In this document: positions 9,552 to 25,007 of the stretch, in pieces | Layout: every line of letters starts with the position of its first letter | Position numbering within the stretch: the stretch's first letter is position 1 | From: Bifidobacterium ramosum | GTDB taxonomy: Bacteria > Actinomycetota > Actinomycetes > Actinomycetales > Bifidobacteriaceae | Direction: 5' to 3' | Length of the DNA stretch: 64,000 bases | Assembly: GCF_009299505.1 (NCBI RefSeq) | Contig: NZ_WBSM01000002.1 | Location: forward strand, 301,233-365,232 | The notes under the pieces: model-generated | What the model was told of the DNA's origin: nothing | Database searches by the model: none | What the model saw: the letters and a program-made list of their open reading frames with translations, nothing else | Translations under genes and position numbers: made by a program

Positions 9552-10436
9552 ATGATAGAAACCAGTGATCTCGCCGCCGCGGCCGCCGCCGCGACCGTGC
9601 CGCACATCAAGCTCAACGACGGCAACGCCATCCCGCAGATCGGACTCGGCGTGCTGCGCATCGACGACGAAGGCGTCGTCCCGGTCGTCGAATCGGCGCT
9701 GGCCGCCGGATACCGTCATATCGACGGCGCGGCCGGCTACAACAACGAGGCCGGCGTGGGCCGCGCGCTCGCCGCGACCGGCTTCAACACCGGCGACCAG
9801 CGCAAGTCCTTGTGGCTCACCACCAAACTGCGCGACTCCGAACAGGGCTACGACTCCGCGCTCAAGGCGTTCGACAATTCGCTCAAGCTGCTGCAGGTCG
9901 ACTACGTCGACATGTACATGATCCACTGGCCCACCCCGTTCAACTGGCGCAGCGGCGACACGTGGAAGGCGTTCGCCAAACTGCGCGAGGACGGCCGTGT
10001 CAGGACCCTCGGCGTGTGCAACTTCCTGCCCGAACACCTCGAACGGCTGCACGAGGAGACCGGCGAATGGCCGGCCGTCGACCAGATCGAACTGCACCCC
10101 ACCTGGCAGCAGCGTGACGTCGTCGCTTTCTGCCAGGAGCACGGCATCGCCGTCGAAGCCTACTCGCCGATGGCCCGCGGCGCCGACCTCAACGCCGGCG
10201 ACGGCACCATCGCGCGCATCGCCGCCGCGCATAACGTCACCCCCGCACAGGTGATCCTGCGCTGGCACATCGAAAACGGCACGATCATCATCCCCAAATC
10301 CGTGCACGCGGAACGCCAGAAGCAGAACCTCGACGTGTTCGGCTTCGCGCTCAGCCTCGAGGAGCACAAGGCCATCGACGCGCTCGATGGCCCGCAGCGT
10401 GCCGGCCACGATCCGATGACCTTCACCTATGCCTGA
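9552..10436 (+). CDS. Aldo/keto reductase
   Basis: NADPH-dependent reductase of the 2,5-diketo-gluconate reductase type. The 294-aa TIM barrel contains the catalytic tetrad context: RHIDGAAGYNNEAGVG (Asp, Tyr), TTKL (Lys), and YMIHWP (His). The cofactor-binding C-terminal motif IPKSVHAERQKQNLDVF is also present. GGAGG five bases before ATG 9552 fixes the start. The N-terminus carries a short Ala-rich stretch. The last 8 bases overlap the start of the HNH nuclease gene, implying coupled translation, although the two activities have no obvious link. The substrate cannot be read from sequence. Confidence 0.92.
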   Translation: MIETSDLAAAAAAATVPHIKLNDGNAIPQIGLGVLRIDDEGVVPVVESALAAGYRHIDGAAGYNNEAGVGRALAATGFNTGDQRKSLWLTTKLRDSEQGYDSALKAFDNSLKLLQVDYVDMYMIHWPTPFNWRSGDTWKAFAKLREDGRVRTLGVCNFLPEHLERLHEETGEWPAVDQIELHPTWQQRDVVAFCQEHGIAVEAYSPMARGADLNAGDGTIARIAAAHNVTPAQVILRWHIENGTIIIPKSVHAERQKQNLDVFGFALSLEEHKAIDALDGPQRAGHDPMTFTYA

Positions 10437-11232
10437 CCGGTTCGACCGCCGCCGAAACCGCGGTGGCCGGCGGACGTCGTCACGCGGCGGCTACCGCGGC
10501 CGACGGGCTACGCACTTCCGCCGTCGCCGTTTCGACACCACCGGACCCGTCGAACGCATCCTCATCCTGCTGGTCATCGCCGCGGCGATCGGCATCACCG
10601 TCGGCATTGGCCTGCCCAAGGTCAGCCCGACCGTCGGGCAGATCACCGGCGAATACGCCGCCAGCGGCCCGGCGGCCGATGCACTCGCCACACTCGCCGT
10701 CGACGACCAGCCCGACAAATCCGGCTACGACCGCGACCTGTTCGGCTATCGTCAGACCGACGACGACGGCAACGGATGCGACGTACGCGACGACGTGCTC
10801 GCCCGCGACCTGACCGACGTGACCTACGTGTCCGCCGTCAGTTGCAAGGTCAAATCGGGTACGCTCGACGACCCGTACACCGGCCGGACCATCCACTTCA
10901 TGCGCGGACGCACCACCAGCAGCGCCGTGCAGATCGACCACGTCGTCGCGCTCGAAAACGCGTGGCAGTCCGGCGCGCGCGACTGGGACACCGCGAAACG
11001 CTACCGGTTCGGCAACGACCTCGACAACCTGCTCGCCGTCGACGGACCGGCCAACCAGGAGAAGGGTTCGGCGTCCGCCGCCTATTGGCTGCCCACGAAC
11101 GGCGACTACCGCTGCGCGTACGTGGCGCGGCAAATCGGCATCAAGACCAAGTACCGGCTCACCGTCACCACCGCCGAACGGCGCGCCATGCAGTCGGTGC
11201 TGCGCGCCTGCCCGAACCAGCAGTTGCCGTAG
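10429..11232 (+). CDS. Membrane-anchored or secreted HNH-type nuclease (DUF1524)
   Basis: Predicted extracellular endonuclease. The 267-aa protein has an Arg-rich start, one hydrophobic helix (ILILLVIAAAIGITVGIGL, about residues 43-61), then a soluble domain. The DUF1524 core is VQIDHVVALENAWQSGA followed by FGNDLDNLLAVDGPANQEKGS. The DHV histidine, the LDNL Asn and the late N/K residues match the His-Me finger arrangement. Two Cys pairs (DGNGCDV/VSCK and YRCAY/RACPN) could form disulfides outside the cell. Its ATG overlaps the aldo/keto reductase stop. Such proteins are frequent in actinobacteria and are usually proposed to degrade environmental DNA. Confidence 0.85.
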   Translation: MPDRFDRRRNRGGRRTSSRGGYRGRRATHFRRRRFDTTGPVERILILLVIAAAIGITVGIGLPKVSPTVGQITGEYAASGPAADALATLAVDDQPDKSGYDRDLFGYRQTDDDGNGCDVRDDVLARDLTDVTYVSAVSCKVKSGTLDDPYTGRTIHFMRGRTTSSAVQIDHVVALENAWQSGARDWDTAKRYRFGNDLDNLLAVDGPANQEKGSASAAYWLPTNGDYRCAYVARQIGIKTKYRLTVTTAERRAMQSVLRACPNQQLP

Positions 11233-11287
11233 GCGGACGTGGTGGCGTCGTGCGGTCCGTGCGGTCCGTGCGATGAACGACTTCCGC

Positions 11288-11337
11288 GTGGCGGAAAACG
11301 CTCACTGAGCGTCCCCTCAGCGAGCGAAAACCGCCAC
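11288..11337. repeat. AAAA-bulged hairpin, copy 1
   Basis: The arms GTGGCGGAAAACGCTC and GAGCGAAAACCGCCAC pair as GTGGCGG/CCGCCAC and CGCTC/GAGCG, leaving a symmetric AAAA/AAAA internal loop. An inner CTGAG/CTCAG stem follows. It sits between the HNH gene and mntH. Confidence 0.85.
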
Positions 11338-11349
11338 TACTGATATCGC

Positions 11350-11399
11350 GTGGCGGAAAACGCTCGATCAGAGTTCTCTGAGCGAGCGAAAACCGCCAT
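11350..11399. repeat. AAAA-bulged hairpin, copy 2
   Basis: Same architecture as the preceding copy, 62 bp further on, with the same outer helices and AAAA/AAAA loop. The inner stem differs (TCAGAG/CTCTGA). It ends about 44 bp before the mntH start. Confidence 0.85.
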
Positions 11400-11442
11400 G
11401 AGCATGCGCTTGTAACATGCCGGCGCTATAACGGTGCGCGGT

Positions 11443-12798
11443 ATGGAAGAGAATAACGTTAACGACAAATATCAGACCACCATGTCGACGGCCGACCAAC
11501 CGGCCGCCGAACTCGACATCGAACGCACCCGCGCCGCACAGGCGCAGGCGCTCCAAAACCCGCACAACGGCCACCAACGCGAGCATCACGGCCACGCGCT
11601 CGCCGGCATCCTCGGCCCGGCGTTCGTCGCCGCCGTCGCCTACGTCGACCCGGGCAACGTCGCCGCGAACATCACCTCCGGCGCACGCTACGGCTACCTG
11701 CTCGTGTGGGTGCTCGTGCTCGCGAACGCGATGAGCGTGCTCATCCAGTACCAGTCCGCGAAACTCGGCATCGTCACCGGCAAATCATTGCCGGAACTGC
11801 TCGGCGAGCGCATGCACGACGCCGGCCGGTTCATGTTCTTCATGCAAGCTGAGGTCATCGCCATCGCGACCGATCTGGCCGAGGTGATTGGTGGCGCGAT
11901 CGCGCTCAACCTGCTGTTCGGACTGCCGCTGTTCGTCGGCGGACTGGTGATCGGTGCGGTGTCCACCGTGTTGCTGTGGTTCCAGGGCGGGCGCACGCAC
12001 CGGCTGTTCGAGAAGATCGTGATCGCGCTGCTGCTCGTCATCACGTTCGGCTTCATCTTCGGTTTGTTCATCGCGCCGCCGAATCCCGTGGACGTACTCG
12101 GCGGGCTCGTGCCGCGCTTCACCACCACGGACTCGGTGCTTATGGCGTCGTCGATGCTGGGCGCGACCGTGATGCCGCACGCGATCTACCTGCATTCGAC
12201 GCTCGTCAACGACCACTACGCGCCGGGTGAGAAGAAGCCGACCGTGCGCCAGCTCCTGCACGGCTCGAAGATCGACGTGGCGTGGGCGCTGCTGCTGGCC
12301 GGATCGGTGAACGTGTCGCTGCTCATCATCGCCGCGAACTCGCTGCATGGCATGGCCGGCACCGATTCGATCGAAGGCGCGCAGCACGCCATCGTCTCGG
12401 TGCTGGGGCCGGTGGTCGGCACGATCTTCTCGATCGGCCTGCTTGCGTCGTCGTTGAGCTCCACGTCGGTCGGCACGTACGCCGGCTCGGAGATCATGCA
12501 CGGACTGCTGCGTATCAAGGCGCCGATGTGGGCGTGCCGCGTGGTGACGCTGGTGCCGGCGCTGGTGGTGCTGTGGTTCGCGCCGAACCCCACGCAGGCG
12601 CTGGTGGTCGGGCAGGTGATCCTGTCGATTGGCATCCCGTTCGCGATTATTCCGCTGATGCGGTACACGCACGATCGGAAGCTGATGGGAGAGTATGTCG
12701 ACGGCACGGCCAAGCACATGGTGTTCATGCTGGTGACGGCGCTGATCGTGGCGTTGAACGTGCTGCTGATCGTGCTGACGGTGCTCGGCAAGGCGTGA
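11443..12798 (+). CDS. mntH: NRAMP-family Mn(II)/Fe(II) transporter
   Basis: Proton-coupled divalent metal importer, about 451 aa with eleven membrane segments. Helix 1 carries the metal-site motif AYVDPGNVAANI (DPGN). Helix 6 carries GATVMPHAIYLHSTLV (MPH). Both are hallmark NRAMP metal ligands. The hydrophilic N-terminus is long (about 50 aa, Gln/Ala/His rich) and contains a second possible ATG at 11482. A GTG at 11434 also begins the frame. ATG 11443 is my choice but no strong ribosome binding site is visible. Two bulged hairpins precede it. It ends in a gap with an inverted-repeat cluster shared with the convergent MFS gene. Confidence 0.94.
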   Translation: MEENNVNDKYQTTMSTADQPAAELDIERTRAAQAQALQNPHNGHQREHHGHALAGILGPAFVAAVAYVDPGNVAANITSGARYGYLLVWVLVLANAMSVLIQYQSAKLGIVTGKSLPELLGERMHDAGRFMFFMQAEVIAIATDLAEVIGGAIALNLLFGLPLFVGGLVIGAVSTVLLWFQGGRTHRLFEKIVIALLLVITFGFIFGLFIAPPNPVDVLGGLVPRFTTTDSVLMASSMLGATVMPHAIYLHSTLVNDHYAPGEKKPTVRQLLHGSKIDVAWALLLAGSVNVSLLIIAANSLHGMAGTDSIEGAQHAIVSVLGPVVGTIFSIGLLASSLSSTSVGTYAGSEIMHGLLRIKAPMWACRVVTLVPALVVLWFAPNPTQALVVGQVILSIGIPFAIIPLMRYTHDRKLMGEYVDGTAKHMVFMLVTALIVALNVLLIVLTVLGKA

Positions 12799-12835
12799 TG
12801 TGGGGTCGGCACTGATGTTGGTGGGGTCGCCGGGG

Positions 12836-13044
12836 CTTTCTGCAAACTGAGAGGCGGTTTGCGCGACGTTGCAGAGGTCTTTCTCGAAACTGAGAGGCAG
12901 TGTCCTTCGCTCAATTCGATGTCGATGCACCACTTATCGCGTATTAATCGGACATCGGATCTTTGAATAGGCGGAGATCTGCCTCTCAGTTTGCAAAAAG
13001 ACCCCTGAACGGCGGTGAAAACTGCCTCTGAGTTTGCAGAAAAG
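12836..13044. repeat. Four-copy nested inverted repeat between convergent genes
   Basis: Two plus-oriented copies, at 12836-12860 (CTTTCTGCAAACTGAGAGGC then GGTTT) and 12879-12903, are followed by two inverted copies at 12967-12991 and 13019-13044 (AACTGCCTCTGAGTTTGCAG core). The copies could pair as nested long stems around an AT-richer centre. They lie between mntH (+) and the MFS gene (-), where a bidirectional terminator would be expected. Confidence 0.85.
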
Positions 13045-13049
13045 TTTCG

Positions 13050-14768
13050 TCAATGAACGATGCGCGTGGAGGAACGTGCCGCGTGCGCCTCACGGAAATG
13101 CGCTACGGCCTTCTGCGCGGCCTCATGTGAGGAACCCGCGCCGGCGCCCTTGACGCCGAAGATCACGATGAGCATCTGGACGAACACGAGGAACGCGCTC
13201 ACGCGCAGCGTCCACTGCGTGCCGAAGATGCTGGCGTCGATTTTGTTTCCGCCGTGCAGCTGCATAAGCGTTTCCATGAGGATGACGAGCACTGGGGCGC
13301 CGATCGCGCCGGCGATCTGACGCACCGTGTTGGTGACGGCCGAGCCGGCGGACACCTCGCTGTGGTCGAGACAGTTGAGCGACCATGTGGTGATCGGCAT
13401 GATGATGAAGCCCATGCCGATCTGCCGCACGAACTGCCAGATCGACACCCACCAGATCCATGTATCGCGGTCGATCAGGCTCATCATGATGGTGCCGAAC
13501 AGCAGGATGCCGGTGCCGGTGATCGCCACAGGTCGCGCGCCGAGCCGGTCAAGCAGCTTGCCGCCGAAGAACTGCGAGATGCACATGCCGAACGCGCCGG
13601 GCATCATCACCAGACCGCTGATCGTGGCGGAGTAGCCGCGGTCGTTCTGGATGTACAGCGGCATGATGACCATGATCGAGCTGAACGCGAAAAAGCTCAG
13701 CGCCGCGCAGATCGTGCCGACGGTGAAGCTGCGGTTGCGCAGCACGCCGAGGTCGAGCAGCGGGGGGTTGACGGGCTTGCGGTCGGTTCGCGCGGGATCG
13801 GCGGCTATGGCCGTTGCGTCCGTGTTGGCTGTGTTGGCCGTGTTGGCTGCCTTGGCCGCGTTGAACGCCCGCGCGCCGTGCGCCTGCCGCATCACGAACC
13901 ACACGATGCCGACCAGTCCGATCAACACCGCGCCCCACACCATCGGATGCGTGAACGGATACGCCTCGATGTTCGTGAACCCGAACATCAGTCCGCCGAA
14001 TCCGATCACCGACAGGCCGACGGAGAAGAAGTCGGCACGCGCGTCCGGATCATGCTCGCCGAAGTTGCGCAGGCCGAACACCGCAAGCAGCAGCGAGACC
14101 ACGCCGATCGCCGTCAGGGTCAGGAAGATCGATCGCCAGCCGTTCGCATCGGTCTGCCATCCGCCGATGGTCGGACCGATCGCCGGCGCCACGCTCATGG
14201 CCATGCCGACCGTGCCCATCGCCATGCCACGCCGTGACAGCGGGTAGATCGAGAACACGGTGATCTGCAGCACCGGCCACATCACGCCGGTACCGATGGC
14301 CTCGAGCAGGCGGCCGAGCAGCACCACGAGGAACGACGAGCCGACCCAGGCGAGCAGCGAGCCGACGGTGAACACGAGCATCGACGTGATGACGATCTGG
14401 CGTGTGGAGAACCGGCGGGTCAGGAATGCGGTGAGCGGCACCATCACACCCATGACGAGCTGGAAGATCGAGGTGAGCCACTGGCCGGTGGTCACGGAGA
14501 TGCCGAACTCCGACACGATGGTCGGCAGCGCGGCGCTGAGCTGCAGCTGCGTGAAGTTGCCGACGAATGTGATGAAGGTGAGGATCGCGATCGACATGAA
14601 CGCGGTGCGGGTGAGATGTCCGTCGACGTAGGACTCCTCACGGGTCAGTGACCGGCCGAGTGCTCCGGTGCGCGTCTGCCTCGTCCCACCGTATGCCGGT
14701 TCCGCGCGTTTCGCCGTCGTCTCGTTCCCGTGTTCCGCCATCGGTTCCGTTTCCCCACGTTCAGCCAT
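13050..14768 (-). CDS. MFS multidrug exporter, DHA2 / EmrB-QacA type
   Basis: Proton-driven efflux pump of about 572 aa with 14 predicted membrane helices. The motif A region LTRRFSTRQIVITSMLVFTVGS and motif C-like helix MSVAPAIGPTIGGWQTD are characteristic of DHA2 transporters. A cytoplasmic central loop contains an in-frame Ala-Asn-Thr repeat (ANTANTANTD). The start is uncertain. The 14768 ATG (MAERGETEP) and the 14741 ATG (MAEHGNETT) are both plausible, and the longer frame to 14879 adds an Arg-rich tail unlike the family. Substrates cannot be inferred. It is divergent from the sugar transferase gene, with a gap of about 360 bp. Confidence 0.9.
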   Translation of the reverse strand: MAERGETEPMAEHGNETTAKRAEPAYGGTRQTRTGALGRSLTREESYVDGHLTRTAFMSIAILTFITFVGNFTQLQLSAALPTIVSEFGISVTTGQWLTSIFQLVMGVMVPLTAFLTRRFSTRQIVITSMLVFTVGSLLAWVGSSFLVVLLGRLLEAIGTGVMWPVLQITVFSIYPLSRRGMAMGTVGMAMSVAPAIGPTIGGWQTDANGWRSIFLTLTAIGVVSLLLAVFGLRNFGEHDPDARADFFSVGLSVIGFGGLMFGFTNIEAYPFTHPMVWGAVLIGLVGIVWFVMRQAHGARAFNAAKAANTANTANTDATAIAADPARTDRKPVNPPLLDLGVLRNRSFTVGTICAALSFFAFSSIMVIMPLYIQNDRGYSATISGLVMMPGAFGMCISQFFGGKLLDRLGARPVAITGTGILLFGTIMMSLIDRDTWIWWVSIWQFVRQIGMGFIIMPITTWSLNCLDHSEVSAGSAVTNTVRQIAGAIGAPVLVILMETLMQLHGGNKIDASIFGTQWTLRVSAFLVFVQMLIVIFGVKGAGAGSSHEAAQKAVAHFREAHAARSSTRIVH

Positions 14769-15130
14769 GCACCACTTCTTCCCCGCACACGTTGCCGGCG
14801 TCGAACCACCCGCCGGTGTGCCCGGTCGTGTTCGACGTCTGGAAAATAACCTCAATAGCCTACGCCCATGGGTGGTCATTGGCCGCGTTGGTCACGGCGC
14901 GCCGTGACGTCTCGTCGTCTTGCGACGGGCAGCGTCTTGCCCCCCGTGTTTCCCTCGTTCGATGGGGAAATGACGGAACCGTTACGTTGCGATGGCATGA
15001 TGTTGACGCAAACGTTGGCATACGCACCATGCGAAACGCGGAGTCGATAGGGGGTACCCGTTTCGTTATAGTGGGGGACAGCAACGTCCGGCGAGCGGTA
15101 CGGCCGGGAACGAGAAGAGGAGGAACACGC
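14769..15130. promoter_or_regulatory. Divergent promoter region, MFS exporter / sugar transferase
   Basis: No gene is supported here. A TATAGT at 15067-15072, about 60 bp before the sugar transferase start, is a candidate -10 without a clear -35. The MFS promoter must also lie here. I see no notable palindrome. Confidence 0.4.
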
Positions 15131-16690
15131 GTGGCAGGGGTCGATTCGTATGCCGGCAACGGCGGTGTCGATGCTGCGCGTCAGCTGGACGACCTGCGTC
15201 AGGCCCAGCTGTCGCGTGTGCTGTATTGGCGTTTTTTCGTGAATCTTGCGTTGACGTTCTGCGATATCGCTATGTTCATCGTCGCCGGCGTCACGGTACT
15301 GAACCTGCGTCAGGAGACCGGCCCCTTCTACTCGTACCGATTCCATTTTTCGATGGACGTGTCGTGGTATCTGCTGGTCGCCGGCTGCATCTGGGTGTGG
15401 TGCCTGTACCGCGTCGGCATCTACCATCGTCATGTGATGGGCGACGGCTACCAGCTCAACGCCAAGCTGTGCAGCGGCGCCGTGCGCTGCTGGATCGGCA
15501 TGTGCGCGTTCGACTATGCGTTGAATTTGAGCGTCACCCTGACTGGTCTGACGCTGATCGTGATCGCCGGCGCGCTGCTGACGATGGTGGAACGCGTGAT
15601 ATCCCGCGCCTATATCACCCGGACTCGTCGGCAGGGCGCCTATTCGTATAAGACGGTGGTGGTCGGTTCGGTGGACGGCATCGCCCGCACGATGCAGTTC
15701 CTGATGCAGCGCCGGCAGCTCAACTACCGTGCGGTGGCCGTGTGCCCGATCCGCGTCAATGCCGAGACCGGACAGATCGAGGCGGATGACGATGTCATGA
15801 CGCTGCGCCGGCTGGTGCTCGACCGGTACGACGGCATCGTGCCGATCGCATACCGTGAGCACGGCTTGGCCGAGGAATTCGTACGCAACCAGATCCAGAC
15901 CGTGATGGTGTCGGACGTGCTGGGCCGGTTCTCCGACAATTTCAACATCTTCTCCGTGCGCATGGAATCGCTCGGATTGGAGATCGCCTTGATCTCGTCC
16001 GCGGCGGATGCGGCCGGCCATGAAACGCAGGTCCGTTCGATCCAAGGGACGACGATCGTCACGTTGCGGCTGCCGCAGTATTCGCCGCTGAACAAACTGG
16101 TCAAGCGCGCGTTCGACTTGATTGTTTCGTCGTTGGCGATTCTGCTGTCGCTGTTCGTGACGGTGCCGGTGGCGATCGCCATCAAACTGACGGACGGCGG
16201 CCCGGTGTTCTATACGCAGGAACGCATTGGTCTGCGCGGCAAGCCGTTCCGCATGATCAAGTTCCGTTCGATGGTGGTGAACGCGGATGCGCTCAAGGCC
16301 AAGCTGGCCGCGCAGACGGGTCAGCAGGACCGGTTCATCTTCAAGATGAAGGACGATCCGCGCATCACCAAGGTCGGCCATTTCATCCGTCGGTTCTCGA
16401 TCGACGAACTGCCGCAGTTCCTGAACGTGTTCGTCGGCGACATGTCGGTGGTGGGGCCGCGCCCGCCACTGCCGGAGGAATACGCGCGTTACAACAAGGT
16501 GTATGCCACCCGTATGCTGGTCAAGCCGGGCATCACCGGTCCGTGGCAGGTGTCGGGCCGCAGCGACCTGTCCGCAGAGGAGAGCGAGCAGCTGGATGTC
16601 GCCTATGTGCAGAACTGGTCGATCGGCGGTGACGTCATTATCATGTTCCGCACGGTGAGCGCCGTGCTCGGACACAAGGGCGCGTACTGA
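15131..16690 (+). CDS. Polyprenyl-phosphate sugar-1-phosphate transferase (EPS priming enzyme)
   Basis: Transfers a hexose-1-phosphate (probably galactose or glucose) to undecaprenyl phosphate, the first step of exopolysaccharide repeat synthesis. The 519-aa WbaP/CpsE-type protein has four N-terminal membrane helices and a nucleotide-binding-like middle domain (YKTVVVGSVDGIARTMQF). A fifth helix leads into the catalytic domain: KRAFDLIVS, ERIGLRGKPFRMIKFRSM, RRFSIDELPQFLNVFVGDMS, GPRPPLPEE and KPGITGPWQVSGRSDLS. GTG 15131 is chosen because GAGGAGGA lies eight bases upstream. No glycosyltransferase, flippase or polymerase gene is nearby, so this is a lone priming gene, an arrangement seen in some bifidobacteria. 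Confidence 0.92.
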   Translation: MAGVDSYAGNGGVDAARQLDDLRQAQLSRVLYWRFFVNLALTFCDIAMFIVAGVTVLNLRQETGPFYSYRFHFSMDVSWYLLVAGCIWVWCLYRVGIYHRHVMGDGYQLNAKLCSGAVRCWIGMCAFDYALNLSVTLTGLTLIVIAGALLTMVERVISRAYITRTRRQGAYSYKTVVVGSVDGIARTMQFLMQRRQLNYRAVAVCPIRVNAETGQIEADDDVMTLRRLVLDRYDGIVPIAYREHGLAEEFVRNQIQTVMVSDVLGRFSDNFNIFSVRMESLGLEIALISSAADAAGHETQVRSIQGTTIVTLRLPQYSPLNKLVKRAFDLIVSSLAILLSLFVTVPVAIAIKLTDGGPVFYTQERIGLRGKPFRMIKFRSMVVNADALKAKLAAQTGQQDRFIFKMKDDPRITKVGHFIRRFSIDELPQFLNVFVGDMSVVGPRPPLPEEYARYNKVYATRMLVKPGITGPWQVSGRSDLSAEESEQLDVAYVQNWSIGGDVIIMFRTVSAVLGHKGAY

Positions 16691-16769
16691 TACCGTCTCG
16701 ATGTGTTGTTGTTGCCGGGCGGTGCGTTCGAATCGTCGTGTTCCGGTGGCGTTCCGATCGACACGCATG

Positions 16770-16798
16770 TTGCGACACGCTTGGGGTTGTGCTATACT
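16770..16798 (+). promoter_or_regulatory. rpoBC promoter (sigma-A type)
   Basis: A -35 box TTGCGA (16770-16775) is separated by exactly 17 bp from the -10 box TATACT (16793-16798). The predicted transcription start near 16805 leaves a leader of about 138 nt before rpoB. Confidence 0.75.
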
Positions 16799-16942
16799 CA
16801 AGAATTTGCGTATACGCGTGTCATATTGCGGGCATGCTGACAATGACGAAGCGCCCGCGAATCTAGGCATATGGCGGCCACAGCGGCGCTTGTCGGGAAC
16901 CATTGAGTATCGAACGAACAAGCGAGCGATAAGGAACGTCCA

Positions 16943-20506
<3,564 letters not shown>

Positions 20507-20530
20507 GCCACATGGTCGCCGGTCCCCAAC

Positions 20531-20567
20531 GGACGGTCGGTACGGTCATCTGATCGACCGACCGTCC
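20531..20567. other. Hairpin in the rpoB-rpoC spacer
   Basis: GGACGGTCGGT (20531-20541) and ACCGACCGTCC (20557-20567) form an 11-bp perfect stem with a 15-nt loop. There is no U-tract, so it is more likely a processing or pausing element than a terminator. Confidence 0.55.
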
Positions 20568-20682
20568 TGACCGGCGGCCATCCCACGCGCCCCGCGTGAG
20601 TCCACGCGACGATCACGCGACGACTGTACGTATCACTACGTAACGAAACACATATCGACAGCTTTACAGACAGGACAATAGA

Positions 20683-24723
<4,041 letters not shown>

Positions 24724-24770
24724 GCGCGGTTGACGCCAAGGTGACCGGGGCGAGAGCCTTTGGACCTGCG

Positions 24771-24799
24771 TCTTGGTCACGGCGCGTAGCCGTGACCAA
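24771..24799. other. 11-bp hairpin downstream of rpoC
   Basis: CTTGGTCACGG and CCGTGACCAAG pair perfectly around a 7-nt loop. It may act together with the stronger terminator 110 bp downstream. Confidence 0.5.
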
Positions 24800-24911
24800 G
24801 CGTTTGACGGGTCTTCCTGAGCGCTCTCTGGTCGTTTCTGGCGTGACCGCGTTTGACTACTGACCGTGGTTGACCGGCTGTGGTTGATCGACCGGTTATC
24901 GGAGTCTGATT

Positions 24912-24958
24912 GCGGCTCGTATCGTACGCGACAACGCGTGTGATACGAGCCGCTTTTT
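24912..24958 (+). terminator. Rho-independent terminator of rpoBC
   Basis: A 12-bp stem GCGGCTCGTATC / GATACGAGCCGC with an 18-nt GC-rich loop is followed directly by TTTTT. It has the orientation expected for the end of the rpoBC transcript. Confidence 0.85.
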
Positions 24959-25007
24959 CGTGTCTGCTTTGTAGTGGTGGCCTATAATAACCCTGTTATT
25001 CGGTTCC

